Positions 54,754-62,396 of a stretch of 64,000 nt of DNA are shown here, in pieces. Position 1 is the first letter of the stretch, and every line of letters starts with the position of its first letter. The notes beneath the pieces are model-generated. The model was not told where the DNA came from. It worked only from the letters and a program-made list of their open reading frames with translations, and did not search any database. The stretch is from an uncultured Alistipes sp. (GTDB lineage Bacteria > Bacteroidota > Bacteroidia > Bacteroidales > Rikenellaceae). The DNA lies in contig CALUNE010000005.1 of assembly GCA_944321945.1 (NCBI GenBank), positions 62,001-126,000 of the forward strand. The letters are read 5' to 3'. Position numbers and translations under genes: made by a program.

Positions 54754-55473
54754 ATGAAGATCAAACTGTTCACGATACCCAATCTGCTGACGCTGGCCAA
54801 CCTGCTCTGCGGCTCGGTGGCGACGGTTGCGGCCCTGGCCTGGGGCGAGTTGACACTGGCATTTGCGCTGGTCGTGCTGGCCGCCGTATTCGACTTTTTC
54901 GACGGTTTCGTCGCGCGGCTGCTGCATCAGGATTCGCCCATCGGTCTGCAGCTCGATTCGCTGGCCGACGACATCTCCTTCGGACTGGCCCCCGCGGCGG
55001 TGATGTATGCCCTCTACGCCGCGATGCCCGGACACTGGCTCCCCGACGGGGCGGCGGCTCTGGTGGTCTTCCTCTATGCGGCCTGCGGAGCGCTCCGCCT
55101 GGCCCGCTTCAACGTCGACGACACGCAGCGTGCGGAGTTCCTCGGACTGCCGATCCCGGCTGCGGCGATGCTCTGTGCCTCGCTCGGGCTGCTGGCCGAA
55201 CACTATGGGGTGATCATCTCGCGTGAAAGCCTCGTGCTGGTAGCGCTGGGCGCCGCCTGGCTGATGATCTCCGACCTGCGGATGTTCACGCTGAAGTTTC
55301 ACGGTTTCGGCTGGGCCGGCAACGAATTGCGCTATGCATTTCTGGCCGTGAGCGCCGTGCTGCTTCTTGTGCTGGGAGGCCGCGCCATCCCGCTCATTGT
55401 CGTCGTCTACATCCTCGTCTCGGCCGTAAAACACTTCATGGAACCCGCAAAAGACTGTGGGAAAGTGAAATAG
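54754..55473 (+). CDS. pssA: CDP-diacylglycerol-serine O-phosphatidyltransferase
   Basis: Makes phosphatidylserine, the precursor of phosphatidylethanolamine, in the inner membrane. 239 residues with about seven or eight hydrophobic helices. The CDP-alcohol phosphotransferase motif D-x2-DG-x2-AR-x8-G-x3-D-x3-D is complete, with Asp47, Asp50, Asp68 and Asp72. RLARFNVDD and LGLPIPAAA support the type II PssA subclass. The start at 54754 (MKIKLFTIPNLLTL) is chosen; the frame upstream is antisense to manC. No psd gene is in the window. Confidence 0.95.
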   Translation: MKIKLFTIPNLLTLANLLCGSVATVAALAWGELTLAFALVVLAAVFDFFDGFVARLLHQDSPIGLQLDSLADDISFGLAPAAVMYALYAAMPGHWLPDGAAALVVFLYAACGALRLARFNVDDTQRAEFLGLPIPAAAMLCASLGLLAEHYGVIISRESLVLVALGAAWLMISDLRMFTLKFHGFGWAGNELRYAFLAVSAVLLLVLGGRAIPLIVVVYILVSAVKHFMEPAKDCGKVK

Positions 55474-55504
55474 TTGCAAAATTAAAAATTTTTAATTATC
55501 TTTG
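55473..55504 (+). promoter_or_regulatory. Promoter of the porin gene with a palindromic spacer
   Basis: GTTG (55473-55476), 20 bases, TATCTTTG (55497-55504), 26 bases before the ATG. The spacer contains AATTAAAAATTTTTAATT (55480-55497), a perfect 18-bp palindrome that touches the -7 box. Confidence 0.7.
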
Positions 55505-55530
55505 CCGCGGATTTCCGCTCTTTATACGTG

Positions 55531-57669
55531 ATGTCGAGATTTTCGAACCGCATATCGCTCCTGCTTCTGACCGGTCTGCTGCTTGCCGTCCCCGCGGTCG
55601 TGCACGCCCAGTTCGATGCCGGTACCCTGCAACGGGCCATGCAGAACGGTCAGAACACCAGCCTCTACGGATCGAACCCCTACGAACAGACCGAAGGCGA
55701 GGAGGGCGAACAGCAACCCCAGGACACCACCAAAAAGGAGCGTAAAATCCGCAAACCACTCGAGTCGTATTTTTTCAACGACTCGATCCGCGCGCTGAAC
55801 AACTTCATGTGGCACGTGAAGCGCGACTTCAACCGCGTGGAGATCGGACCGCTGGATACCATGCTCACCGATTACCGGATCGACTATCCGTTCTATCGCG
55901 AGGATGTGGGCGACATCGCACAGGGAGCCCTCGGGCAAACGTCGCTGCCGCTGAACTATTTCCGACGACCGCAGTTCTTTGACTTCAGTTTTGCGAGCCC
56001 CTACTACGCGTATACCTACAACATGGAGAACGTCCCCTTCTACAACACGAAGCGGCCGATGATCCGGATGAACTACGCGGAGTCGGGTCAGAAGCGTTAT
56101 CGCGAGGAGAATTTCGGCATCATGGTGGCCCAGAACATCTCGCCGACCACGGGCTTCAACGTCGACTACAAGTCGCGCGGAACCCGCGGCCTGTATCTCT
56201 GGTCGCGCACCAAGAACCACAACCTCTCGCTGGCCTTCAGCCATACGGGCCGCCGCTATTCGATCCATGCGGGTTACTACAACAACCACATCGAACAGCA
56301 GGAAAACGGCGGCGTGGTCGGCAAGTGGGCCATTGCCGACACGACGTTCAGCATGCCGTCGGGCGTGCCGATGCGTCTGGCCGATGCCGAAGCCAAAAAT
56401 GTCTATCGCAACAACGCCTTCTTCGTGACGCAGTCCTACGGCATTCCGCTGCAGCGTCTGACCGAGAGCGACTTCTCGATGGCCGGACTTTCGGCCGTCT
56501 ACATCGGCCACTCGTTCGAATACAGTTCGTGGAGCAAGGTCTACAGCGACCTGAACAAGCCCTACACCAACGAACGCGACCATCGCGACGAAAACGGCAA
56601 CTTCGTCTCGGCCGAACACAACTATTACGACCACTGGTATATCAATCCGGTGGAGACGCGCGACTCGATCTACGAACGGGTCATCTCGAACCGTGTCTTC
56701 GTCCAGGCACAGCCCTGGGACCGCAACGGGGTGGTGGGAACGATCGACGGCGGCGTCGGCCTCGACCTGCACACCTACTCGCAATTCGAACTCGACGATT
56801 ACCTGACGGGCCGGTATACGACCGTGCGCAAGACCAGCTGGTTCGCATACGGCTCCGTCAGCGGCAAGATAAAGAAGTATGTCGACTGGGACGGGAACCT
56901 GAAGTTCTACCCGTCGGGATACAGAGGCGGAGATCTGAGCGTGGGTGCGCACCTCGCTCTGACGGGCTATCTCCGCGGACACCCCCTGATTCTCGAAGGC
57001 CGCTTCTCGATGGAGCGCCGCTCGCCAACCTACTGGCAGGAGAATCTATTCTCGAACCATTATATATGGAACACTCCTTTGAACAAGGAGAATGAGACTC
57101 GGTTGGAGGTGAAGTTTTCGGTTCCCGACTTCGCATTCGAAGTGGGCGGCTGGCAGGGCGTCGTGACGGACAAGATCTACTATGGATCGGACAGCAACGT
57201 CGCCCAGCATGCAGGAAGCGTAAGCCTCACGAGCGTGTATGCCCGCAAGGATTTCCGCCTCGGCGGACTTCATTTGGACCACAGGGTATTGTTGCAGTGG
57301 AGTACGGATCAAGAAGTTGTACCCGTGCCGCTTTTGAGCGCCTTCCTCTCGTATTACTACGAGTTCTGGGTGGTGCGCAATGTACTGCGCCTGCAGATCG
57401 GACTGGACGGACGCTACAATACGCGTTATTATGCTCCGAGTTACAATCCGGCACTGTCGGTGTACTACAACCAGCGCGAAGAGGAGGTGGGGAATTATCC
57501 CTACGTGGATGCCTTCGTGATGGCAAAGTGGAAGAGAATGCGGATCTTTCTGAAGTATCAGCATGTGAACAAGGGCCTGTTCGGGAACGGCGAATATTTC
57601 TCGGCAGCCCGTTACCCGCTCAATCCGGGCATGTTCAAGATCGGCATCTCCTGGGGATTCTATGATTAG
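55531..57669 (+). CDS. Putative porin, outer-membrane beta-barrel
   Basis: 712-residue outer-membrane protein of the Bacteroidetes putative-porin type. Signal peptide about 1-26 (ending VVHAQ), a low-complexity acidic linker (about 30-70, EGEEGEQQPQDTTKK), then a long barrel with alternating aromatic strands such as YAYTYNMENVPFYN and YYEFWVVRNVLRLQIG, ending KIGISWGFYD with an aromatic before the last residue. The substrate is unknown. An in-frame GTG lies just before the ATG at 55531. The segment near 57040-57320 uses more A/T-ending codons than the rest. The lytic transglycosylase gene follows after 44 bases. Confidence 0.85.
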   Translation: MSRFSNRISLLLLTGLLLAVPAVVHAQFDAGTLQRAMQNGQNTSLYGSNPYEQTEGEEGEQQPQDTTKKERKIRKPLESYFFNDSIRALNNFMWHVKRDFNRVEIGPLDTMLTDYRIDYPFYREDVGDIAQGALGQTSLPLNYFRRPQFFDFSFASPYYAYTYNMENVPFYNTKRPMIRMNYAESGQKRYREENFGIMVAQNISPTTGFNVDYKSRGTRGLYLWSRTKNHNLSLAFSHTGRRYSIHAGYYNNHIEQQENGGVVGKWAIADTTFSMPSGVPMRLADAEAKNVYRNNAFFVTQSYGIPLQRLTESDFSMAGLSAVYIGHSFEYSSWSKVYSDLNKPYTNERDHRDENGNFVSAEHNYYDHWYINPVETRDSIYERVISNRVFVQAQPWDRNGVVGTIDGGVGLDLHTYSQFELDDYLTGRYTTVRKTSWFAYGSVSGKIKKYVDWDGNLKFYPSGYRGGDLSVGAHLALTGYLRGHPLILEGRFSMERRSPTYWQENLFSNHYIWNTPLNKENETRLEVKFSVPDFAFEVGGWQGVVTDKIYYGSDSNVAQHAGSVSLTSVYARKDFRLGGLHLDHRVLLQWSTDQEVVPVPLLSAFLSYYYEFWVVRNVLRLQIGLDGRYNTRYYAPSYNPALSVYYNQREEEVGNYPYVDAFVMAKWKRMRIFLKYQHVNKGLFGNGEYFSAARYPLNPGMFKIGISWGFYD

Positions 57670-57713
57670 CGTGCTGTTCTGCGCGGTATGAGCTGCCCGC
57701 AAAACAACCTTTT

Positions 57714-58406
57714 ATGCTGAAAAAGACTGTTTTAACGTTTGCGTTCTTAACTGTTTTTACGACATTTTACGGCTTTAACGCCCATTTCGGCACCTCCGTG
57801 ACGGACGACGTGCTGAACGATGCGGCCGTAAGCGACTGCCTCCCTCTTGCCGAAGGGAAGTATGTCATCTCGGCCTATGACAACCTGATTCGCCGCATCA
57901 GCGAGGAGGAGGGACACGACTGGCGTCTGATGAGCGCCATCGCCTACCATGAATCGCGCTTCATGCCCGATCTGACCTCGCGCAGCGGGGCTTGCGGACT
58001 GATGCAGATCATGCCCTCGGTAGCCCGGCAGTTCGAGATCCCGACCGATCGGATTGCGGATCCCGAGACCAATGTCTGGCTGGCCAACAAACTGATGACG
58101 GAGATTCAGTCGACCCTCCGCCTTCCGGAGGGAACCCCTGAGAAGGACCGCATGAGCATCGTGCTGGCCTCCTACAACGGAGGTATCGGCCATGTGAGCG
58201 ATGCGCGGCGGCTGGCCCGTCTCAACGGCGAAAACCCCAATTCGTGGGAAGTCGTTTCCCGCTATCTGACCCTCAAGTCGCAGCCCGAATACTACGAGAA
58301 CGAGGTGGTCAAGTGCGGACGCTTCACCGGCAGCCGTCAGACGCTGGCTTATGTGAACGACGTGATAGGACGCTACGACAAGTACTGTCGCATTGCCGGG
58401 AGGTAA
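57714..58406 (+). CDS. Lytic transglycosylase (SLT domain)
   Basis: 230-residue exported peptidoglycan-cleaving enzyme. The signal peptide or anchor (about 1-22) precedes an SLT/MltF-like domain (about 55-200) with catalytic Glu80 in AYHESRF, followed by SGACGLMQIMPSVA and ASYNGGIGHV, the usual GLMQ and YN motifs. It ends with the FTGSRQTLAYVNDVIGRY segment. The start MLKKTVLTFA fits a signal peptide. It probably belongs to the porin operon and stops shortly before a strong terminator. Confidence 0.93.
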   Translation: MLKKTVLTFAFLTVFTTFYGFNAHFGTSVTDDVLNDAAVSDCLPLAEGKYVISAYDNLIRRISEEEGHDWRLMSAIAYHESRFMPDLTSRSGACGLMQIMPSVARQFEIPTDRIADPETNVWLANKLMTEIQSTLRLPEGTPEKDRMSIVLASYNGGIGHVSDARRLARLNGENPNSWEVVSRYLTLKSQPEYYENEVVKCGRFTGSRQTLAYVNDVIGRYDKYCRIAGR

Positions 58407-58423
58407 TTCTCGACAGATAATTG

Positions 58424-58462
58424 AAAAGCGGCGCTTCGGATTTCCGAAGCGCCGCTTTTTTC
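58424..58462 (+). terminator. Intrinsic terminator after the lytic transglycosylase gene
   Basis: A perfect 17-bp stem pairs 58424-58440 with 58443-58459 (core AGCGGCGCTTCGGA); the minimal 2-base loop probably opens to a few more bases. T-run follows. Confidence 0.93.
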
Positions 58463-58767
58463 GTGTGAGCGGGGCCGGGTTGCTGCCGGGGCTGTTTCGC
58501 AGGACTTCCTGACTGGGCCGGGTATTTCTGACCGGGCGCCGGCTTTCCGGTGGACCGGCCGGATTGGAGCTCCGCTCTCCGGTCTGTTCCCGGACCGGGC
58601 TTCCTGCCCGCGCGGCTCGTTGCCGGACGACGGGGAGGTTTGCCGGGGCTGTTTCACTGCTGCCTATCGACCGGGCGCGGGCCCTTTCCTCCGGGCCGCG
58701 CCTTCGACCGGCTGGCTGTTTCCGGGCCGTCTGCCTGCCTCACGCCCCCTCCCTCAGCCGGCCGGGA
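58463..58767. other. Low-complexity GC-rich spacer with CCGGGC-type repeats
   Basis: About 300 bases between convergent genes, built from scattered CCGGG/GGCCG words. TGCCGGGGCTGTTTC occurs twice (about 58485 and 58639). No conserved coding pattern or promoter is seen. Confidence 0.6.
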
Positions 58768-60522
58768 CTATTCACCGCCGGTCACCGGGGTGTAGATCAA
58801 TTCGAAATCGTCGACCCACATGACACTCTGACTGCTGCCGATGAAGTAGTCGCCCCAGCGCGAGGCCGAGCAGACCACGATCAGATGGGTCGGTTTGCGG
58901 TCGGTCGAGGTGTACTCGATCGGGATGGTGATCTGGGTCCACTCGTCAACACTCTCCGTGAAGAACCGGGCTCCGTATCCGATCACATCTTCGCCCTTGG
59001 GGTTGAAGAAGGTCTTCACGTCGCGCGTGTCGATGCTCACCGGACTGGCATCCGAACCGAAGGGCTGTCCGCCGTTCGAGTCGTTTCCGGCGCCGTCCTT
59101 GCCCATTCCGTACTTCTCCTTGGTCCAGGTGCCGAGAGCGATGTAGATTGATCCGTTGTCGGTGTCACCTGTCTGGATGGTCTCGCCGGCGGGAAGGTTC
59201 GATCCCATCATGTTGATCTTTCCGGGCGTATATTTCATCCAGACGCGCAGGGCCGTGGGACGCAGCGTGAAGGGCTGTCCGAAGTTCACCACGCCGTTGG
59301 TGCCCTTCGTGGCGGCGAATTCACCCGTGAAGAGGTTGCCGGCGGCTAGCTTGATGAGTACTTTCGTACTTGCCAGACGGGCCGATTTCGTACCCGTGGA
59401 TCCGGGACGGACCGTCGATTCGTCGGGAGTGGTGACGTTGTCCTTGTCGCTGAGTGTGGTCGAGCCGTTGTTGCCCGAGGCCCAGAACGGCGCGATGGGC
59501 TTGCCGGCCTCGTCGGAGAGGAACGGCAGCCACGGATTGCCCGGTTTGGACCACTCCTCCAGTCCGCTGTTGGGCATCTGCTCGACCCCTTCGGTGGTGA
59601 CGGTCGTGGGGTCACTCTCGTCGCTGCCGCAGTAGGACTTGAACTGATAGGTGGTCAGCGGTGCGGCGGCAAAGGCGGCCGAGAAGGTCCCGTCAACGAT
59701 CTTCACATCGGGCACTTCGCTCCATTCGCCTTCGGTTCCGACGCGGTAGCGGAAGCCCATGGGCTGTCCGGCGATACCCGATCCGCGGAGCCATACGACG
59801 CCCGACCACGCATCGACGGCCTCCGTGGAGACGCTGCGATCCGTCGGCAGGACGTAGAGGATCCAGCGTTCGGTGCGTCCGTGGCAGCTTACGTCCACGA
59901 AGTGGGGCGTGCCGAGCGTCGGATCGTCGGCGTCGGGCGAGCTGAAATCGAGTTTCGACAGCTCCTCGATCGTCGGGGAGTAGGTCGTGGTGACGGTTTC
60001 GGTCGACGCGGGGCCGAGTTTGAGTTCGGTGATGGTCACCCGGCTGCGGTCGGCATCCTTGGCGACGTAGGCCTTGGCGATGCGGTTTGCGGTGTCGAAC
60101 TCCGGCGAGCCGATCTGCCCCTCGACGCGGAAGCTCATCGGGATCTCCTGCTTGGCGACGATCTGCCAGTCGTAGTCCTGATAGAGGCTCAGGGTGACGT
60201 AGAGCGGCGTGCGCAGGTCAAACGTGCCGGTCAGCGGTTGCGACGGACGGATGTTGTCGAGGAACGTCTGCCGGTCGATGTGCGTATTGTGGGGGGTGAC
60301 GGCGTAGCTCACCTTGTCGATGCGGACGTTGCGGATGTCAGTAGCTTCGTCCAGCGTGATGTTTACCGTGCGGGTCGTCAGATCGATGTTCGTCAGCGAG
60401 AAGCCCTCGCCGCTGATGTCGTTGATGGCCACCTCGACCGTCGGGTAGGGGATGTCGTTGGTGATGCACGACACTCCGGTGAGCATGGCTCCGGCGAGCA
60501 GGTAGCAGAGAAGTCGTTTCAT
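58768..60522 (-). CDS. PCMD-domain surface lipoprotein
   Basis: 584 residues, lipobox GVSC (Cys near 19). The N-terminal ~235 residues form two beta-rich domains, followed by an Ig-like segment (about 240-310) and a C-terminal PCMD-type domain (about 320-580). That domain contains PNSGLEEW at its start, AGNLFTGEF, LRVWMKYTPG and a closing SVMWVDDFELIY, resembling a jelly-roll carbohydrate-binding module. PCMD stands for putative carbohydrate metabolism domain; no function is proven and no catalytic residues stand out. Last gene of the run, 3 bases after the barrel gene. A related protein lies at the window's end. Confidence 0.8.
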   Translation of the reverse strand: MKRLLCYLLAGAMLTGVSCITNDIPYPTVEVAINDISGEGFSLTNIDLTTRTVNITLDEATDIRNVRIDKVSYAVTPHNTHIDRQTFLDNIRPSQPLTGTFDLRTPLYVTLSLYQDYDWQIVAKQEIPMSFRVEGQIGSPEFDTANRIAKAYVAKDADRSRVTITELKLGPASTETVTTTYSPTIEELSKLDFSSPDADDPTLGTPHFVDVSCHGRTERWILYVLPTDRSVSTEAVDAWSGVVWLRGSGIAGQPMGFRYRVGTEGEWSEVPDVKIVDGTFSAAFAAAPLTTYQFKSYCGSDESDPTTVTTEGVEQMPNSGLEEWSKPGNPWLPFLSDEAGKPIAPFWASGNNGSTTLSDKDNVTTPDESTVRPGSTGTKSARLASTKVLIKLAAGNLFTGEFAATKGTNGVVNFGQPFTLRPTALRVWMKYTPGKINMMGSNLPAGETIQTGDTDNGSIYIALGTWTKEKYGMGKDGAGNDSNGGQPFGSDASPVSIDTRDVKTFFNPKGEDVIGYGARFFTESVDEWTQITIPIEYTSTDRKPTHLIVVCSASRWGDYFIGSSQSVMWVDDFELIYTPVTGGE

Positions 60523-60525
60523 GCG

Positions 60526-61413
60526 TTATTGCTTTTTCTTGTCCCACATGTGGATCGTCATACCGATGTTGATGGCCAGGATGTTGAGTTTGAACTTCAT
60601 GTTCGAGGCCTCGCGGGTTCCGATCTTGTTGCCCAGCTCGTCGCGCTGGTTGACGGTGGTATACTGGATTCCGCCCAGTCCGAACGACAGTGTCGCGCAG
60701 ACGTTCGGGAAGATGTAGACCGCCGCTCCCGGATTAAACGCCAGTTTGAGCTGCGTATTGTCGCTGTAGGTCTGTTTTATTTTGCCTTCCGACTCGTAGG
60801 AGAAGCGCGACGTACCGGTCGAGACCGAGAGTTCGAACTCGGCGAAGAGTCCGAAGCGCCCTCTGGGGTCGAGACCCGCGTAGGAGCGGTGGAAGATTCC
60901 GAACGAGTAGTTGTTGCTCTTGAAGTCGAGATAGGGGATGTTGAGCGAGACGTCGTTGGCTTCGCCCAGGTCGAAGATGCCCCCCTTGTCGAGCGTGCCG
61001 CTCATGTAGTTGTAGCCGAAGCGGGCGCCCAGACAGCGGTTGTCGCGGTAGAAGTATCCGACGAAGGGCTTGATGGTGGCTACCGAACCGTCGGCGTTGA
61101 TGTTGTCCAGGATGAGCAGTACATCCGTGTCGTCGCTCGAGAGCGTTCCGTAGGAGGCTGTCAGGCCCATGATCACTTCGCCCTTGTAGGCGAATTTGAG
61201 TTTGTCGATTTCGCGGTCGATACGACGGCGTGTGGGGAGAAAGTGCTGTTTCGGCGTGATGACCGAGGGGTCGGTCAGGGTCTTGGCCAACGGCGACGAC
61301 AGGCTGTCGGTTGCGGGGGCTTCGACCGGAGTTGCGGGGGCTTCGGCACGGCTCTGGCCCAGGGCCGGGAGCGCGATGCAGAGAGCGGCGAGTATGTGGA
61401 AGATCCGTTTCAT
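60526..61413 (-). CDS. Outer-membrane beta-barrel protein A
   Basis: 295 residues with a signal peptide (about 1-19), a Pro/Ala-rich linker (about 22-60) and a body of amphipathic strands, probably an 8-12 strand barrel. Segments such as YKGEVIMGLTASYGTLSSDD, IKPFVGYFYRDNRCLGARFGY and FKLNILAINIGMTIHMW are typical. It is similar in layout to the next barrel protein upstream (61426), including the near-terminal motif NMKFKLNIL versus QMNFKVNIF, so the two are paralogues. It is coupled to the PCMD gene by a 3-base gap. Function unknown. Confidence 0.75.
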   Translation of the reverse strand: MKRIFHILAALCIALPALGQSRAEAPATPVEAPATDSLSSPLAKTLTDPSVITPKQHFLPTRRRIDREIDKLKFAYKGEVIMGLTASYGTLSSDDTDVLLILDNINADGSVATIKPFVGYFYRDNRCLGARFGYNYMSGTLDKGGIFDLGEANDVSLNIPYLDFKSNNYSFGIFHRSYAGLDPRGRFGLFAEFELSVSTGTSRFSYESEGKIKQTYSDNTQLKLAFNPGAAVYIFPNVCATLSFGLGGIQYTTVNQRDELGNKIGTREASNMKFKLNILAINIGMTIHMWDKKKQ

Positions 61414-61425
61414 GTCATTCCGGGT

Positions 61426-62379
61426 TTAGAGGTAGAAGGCCACGCCGAGGCCGATCGAGAAGATATTGACCTTGAAGTTCATCTGGCTCACGTTGCGTTC
61501 GCCGACACTGACCTGGTTGTGGACCTGTTCGGTGTGGTCGAAGGTGATACCCATCACGCCGACGTTCACCTCGACGGCCATGTTGTTCGTGGCGAAGGCG
61601 ATGATTCCGGGCGAGATGCCGAGCGAGAAGGTGTAGCCGGTCTGATAGGTGCCTTTCACGGGCGATCCGTTGGCGAACCGGGCTTCGGTGCCGCCGCCGG
61701 CCAGCGACATTTCGTTGTAGAGGGCGAAGCGCTTGTTGCGACCCAGCGGGATGTACTGGCGCCAGATGGCAGCCACCTGGTAGGAGTGCTGCAGGGCGTA
61801 GTAGTCCTGTACGTTGAGATTGACGTTCGAATCCTCGTCGCCGAAGTTGATCGAGGCCTTGTCGAGTTTGAGCAGCGTGCGCGAGTAGATGAAGCGTCCG
61901 CCCAGAGCCATGTTGTTACGGAAGGCGTAGGCGATCATCGGGCTGACCTTGAAGGTGTAGCCCTTCGAGTTGATGCCCTCGACGACCAGAAACTGGTAGC
62001 TCTTGTTGGTGTGGGTCGAGTAGGAGGCCGTACCGCCGAAGATCCACTGGCCTTTCGGTACGAAGAGGTTGTGTGTATCGGTCAGACCGCGGCGGCTGCG
62101 CATTTCGTTGATCGTCAGCGGTTGGCGTTTGGCCGGCACGTTCCCGCTGCGGAGCGTGTCGGCGTTGTCCGTGGAGGGCCGTTGCCGGGCCGGGAGCAGC
62201 TCGGTGCTGTCTGCGGCGGGCAGCTCCCGGGTGCTGTGTGGGGCAGTACTGTCTGCGGGAACCGGTTTTCGGGCCGGGACCATCTGGGTACTGTCTGCGG
62301 CGGGCAGCTCCCGGGCGTGGAGTGCCGGAGCCGGGAGAGCCAGTGCCGCAAGCAGCAGTAGAATGAATATCGGGCGCAT
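61426..62379 (-). CDS. Outer-membrane beta-barrel protein B with repeat linker
   Basis: 317 residues. The signal peptide (about 1-23) is followed by a repetitive linker (about 24-75) with two copies of RELPAADST and related PARKP/PARQR words, then a barrel domain with GQWIFGGTASYSTHTNKSYQ, SPMIAYAFRNNMALGGRFIYSR and the terminal MNFKVNIFSIGLGVAFYL, which ends in a C-terminal aromatic-hydrophobic pair as expected for BAM-assembled barrels. The ATG at 62379 is chosen; the open frame extends well upstream, antiparallel to nothing and out of frame with the next gene. Paralogue of barrel A, 12 bases apart. Confidence 0.75.
   Translation of the reverse strand: MRPIFILLLLAALALPAPALHARELPAADSTQMVPARKPVPADSTAPHSTRELPAADSTELLPARQRPSTDNADTLRSGNVPAKRQPLTINEMRSRRGLTDTHNLFVPKGQWIFGGTASYSTHTNKSYQFLVVEGINSKGYTFKVSPMIAYAFRNNMALGGRFIYSRTLLKLDKASINFGDEDSNVNLNVQDYYALQHSYQVAAIWRQYIPLGRNKRFALYNEMSLAGGGTEARFANGSPVKGTYQTGYTFSLGISPGIIAFATNNMAVEVNVGVMGITFDHTEQVHNQVSVGERNVSQMNFKVNIFSIGLGVAFYL
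62207..62315. repeat. 25-bp direct repeat in the linker of barrel protein B
   Basis: CTGTCTGCGGCGGGCAGCTC plus CCGGG is identical at 62207-62231 and 62291-62315, offset 84 bases (28 codons), so the copies are in frame; a partial third copy lies near 62249. Confidence 0.85.
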
Positions 62380-62396
62380 GTTCAGGCGTTTTGTCG

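Noticed and set aside
57040-57320. Possible horizontally acquired patch in the porin gene, because of A/T-ending codons
   Set aside because: The frame and barrel pattern continue unbroken; local codon drift is enough to explain it.
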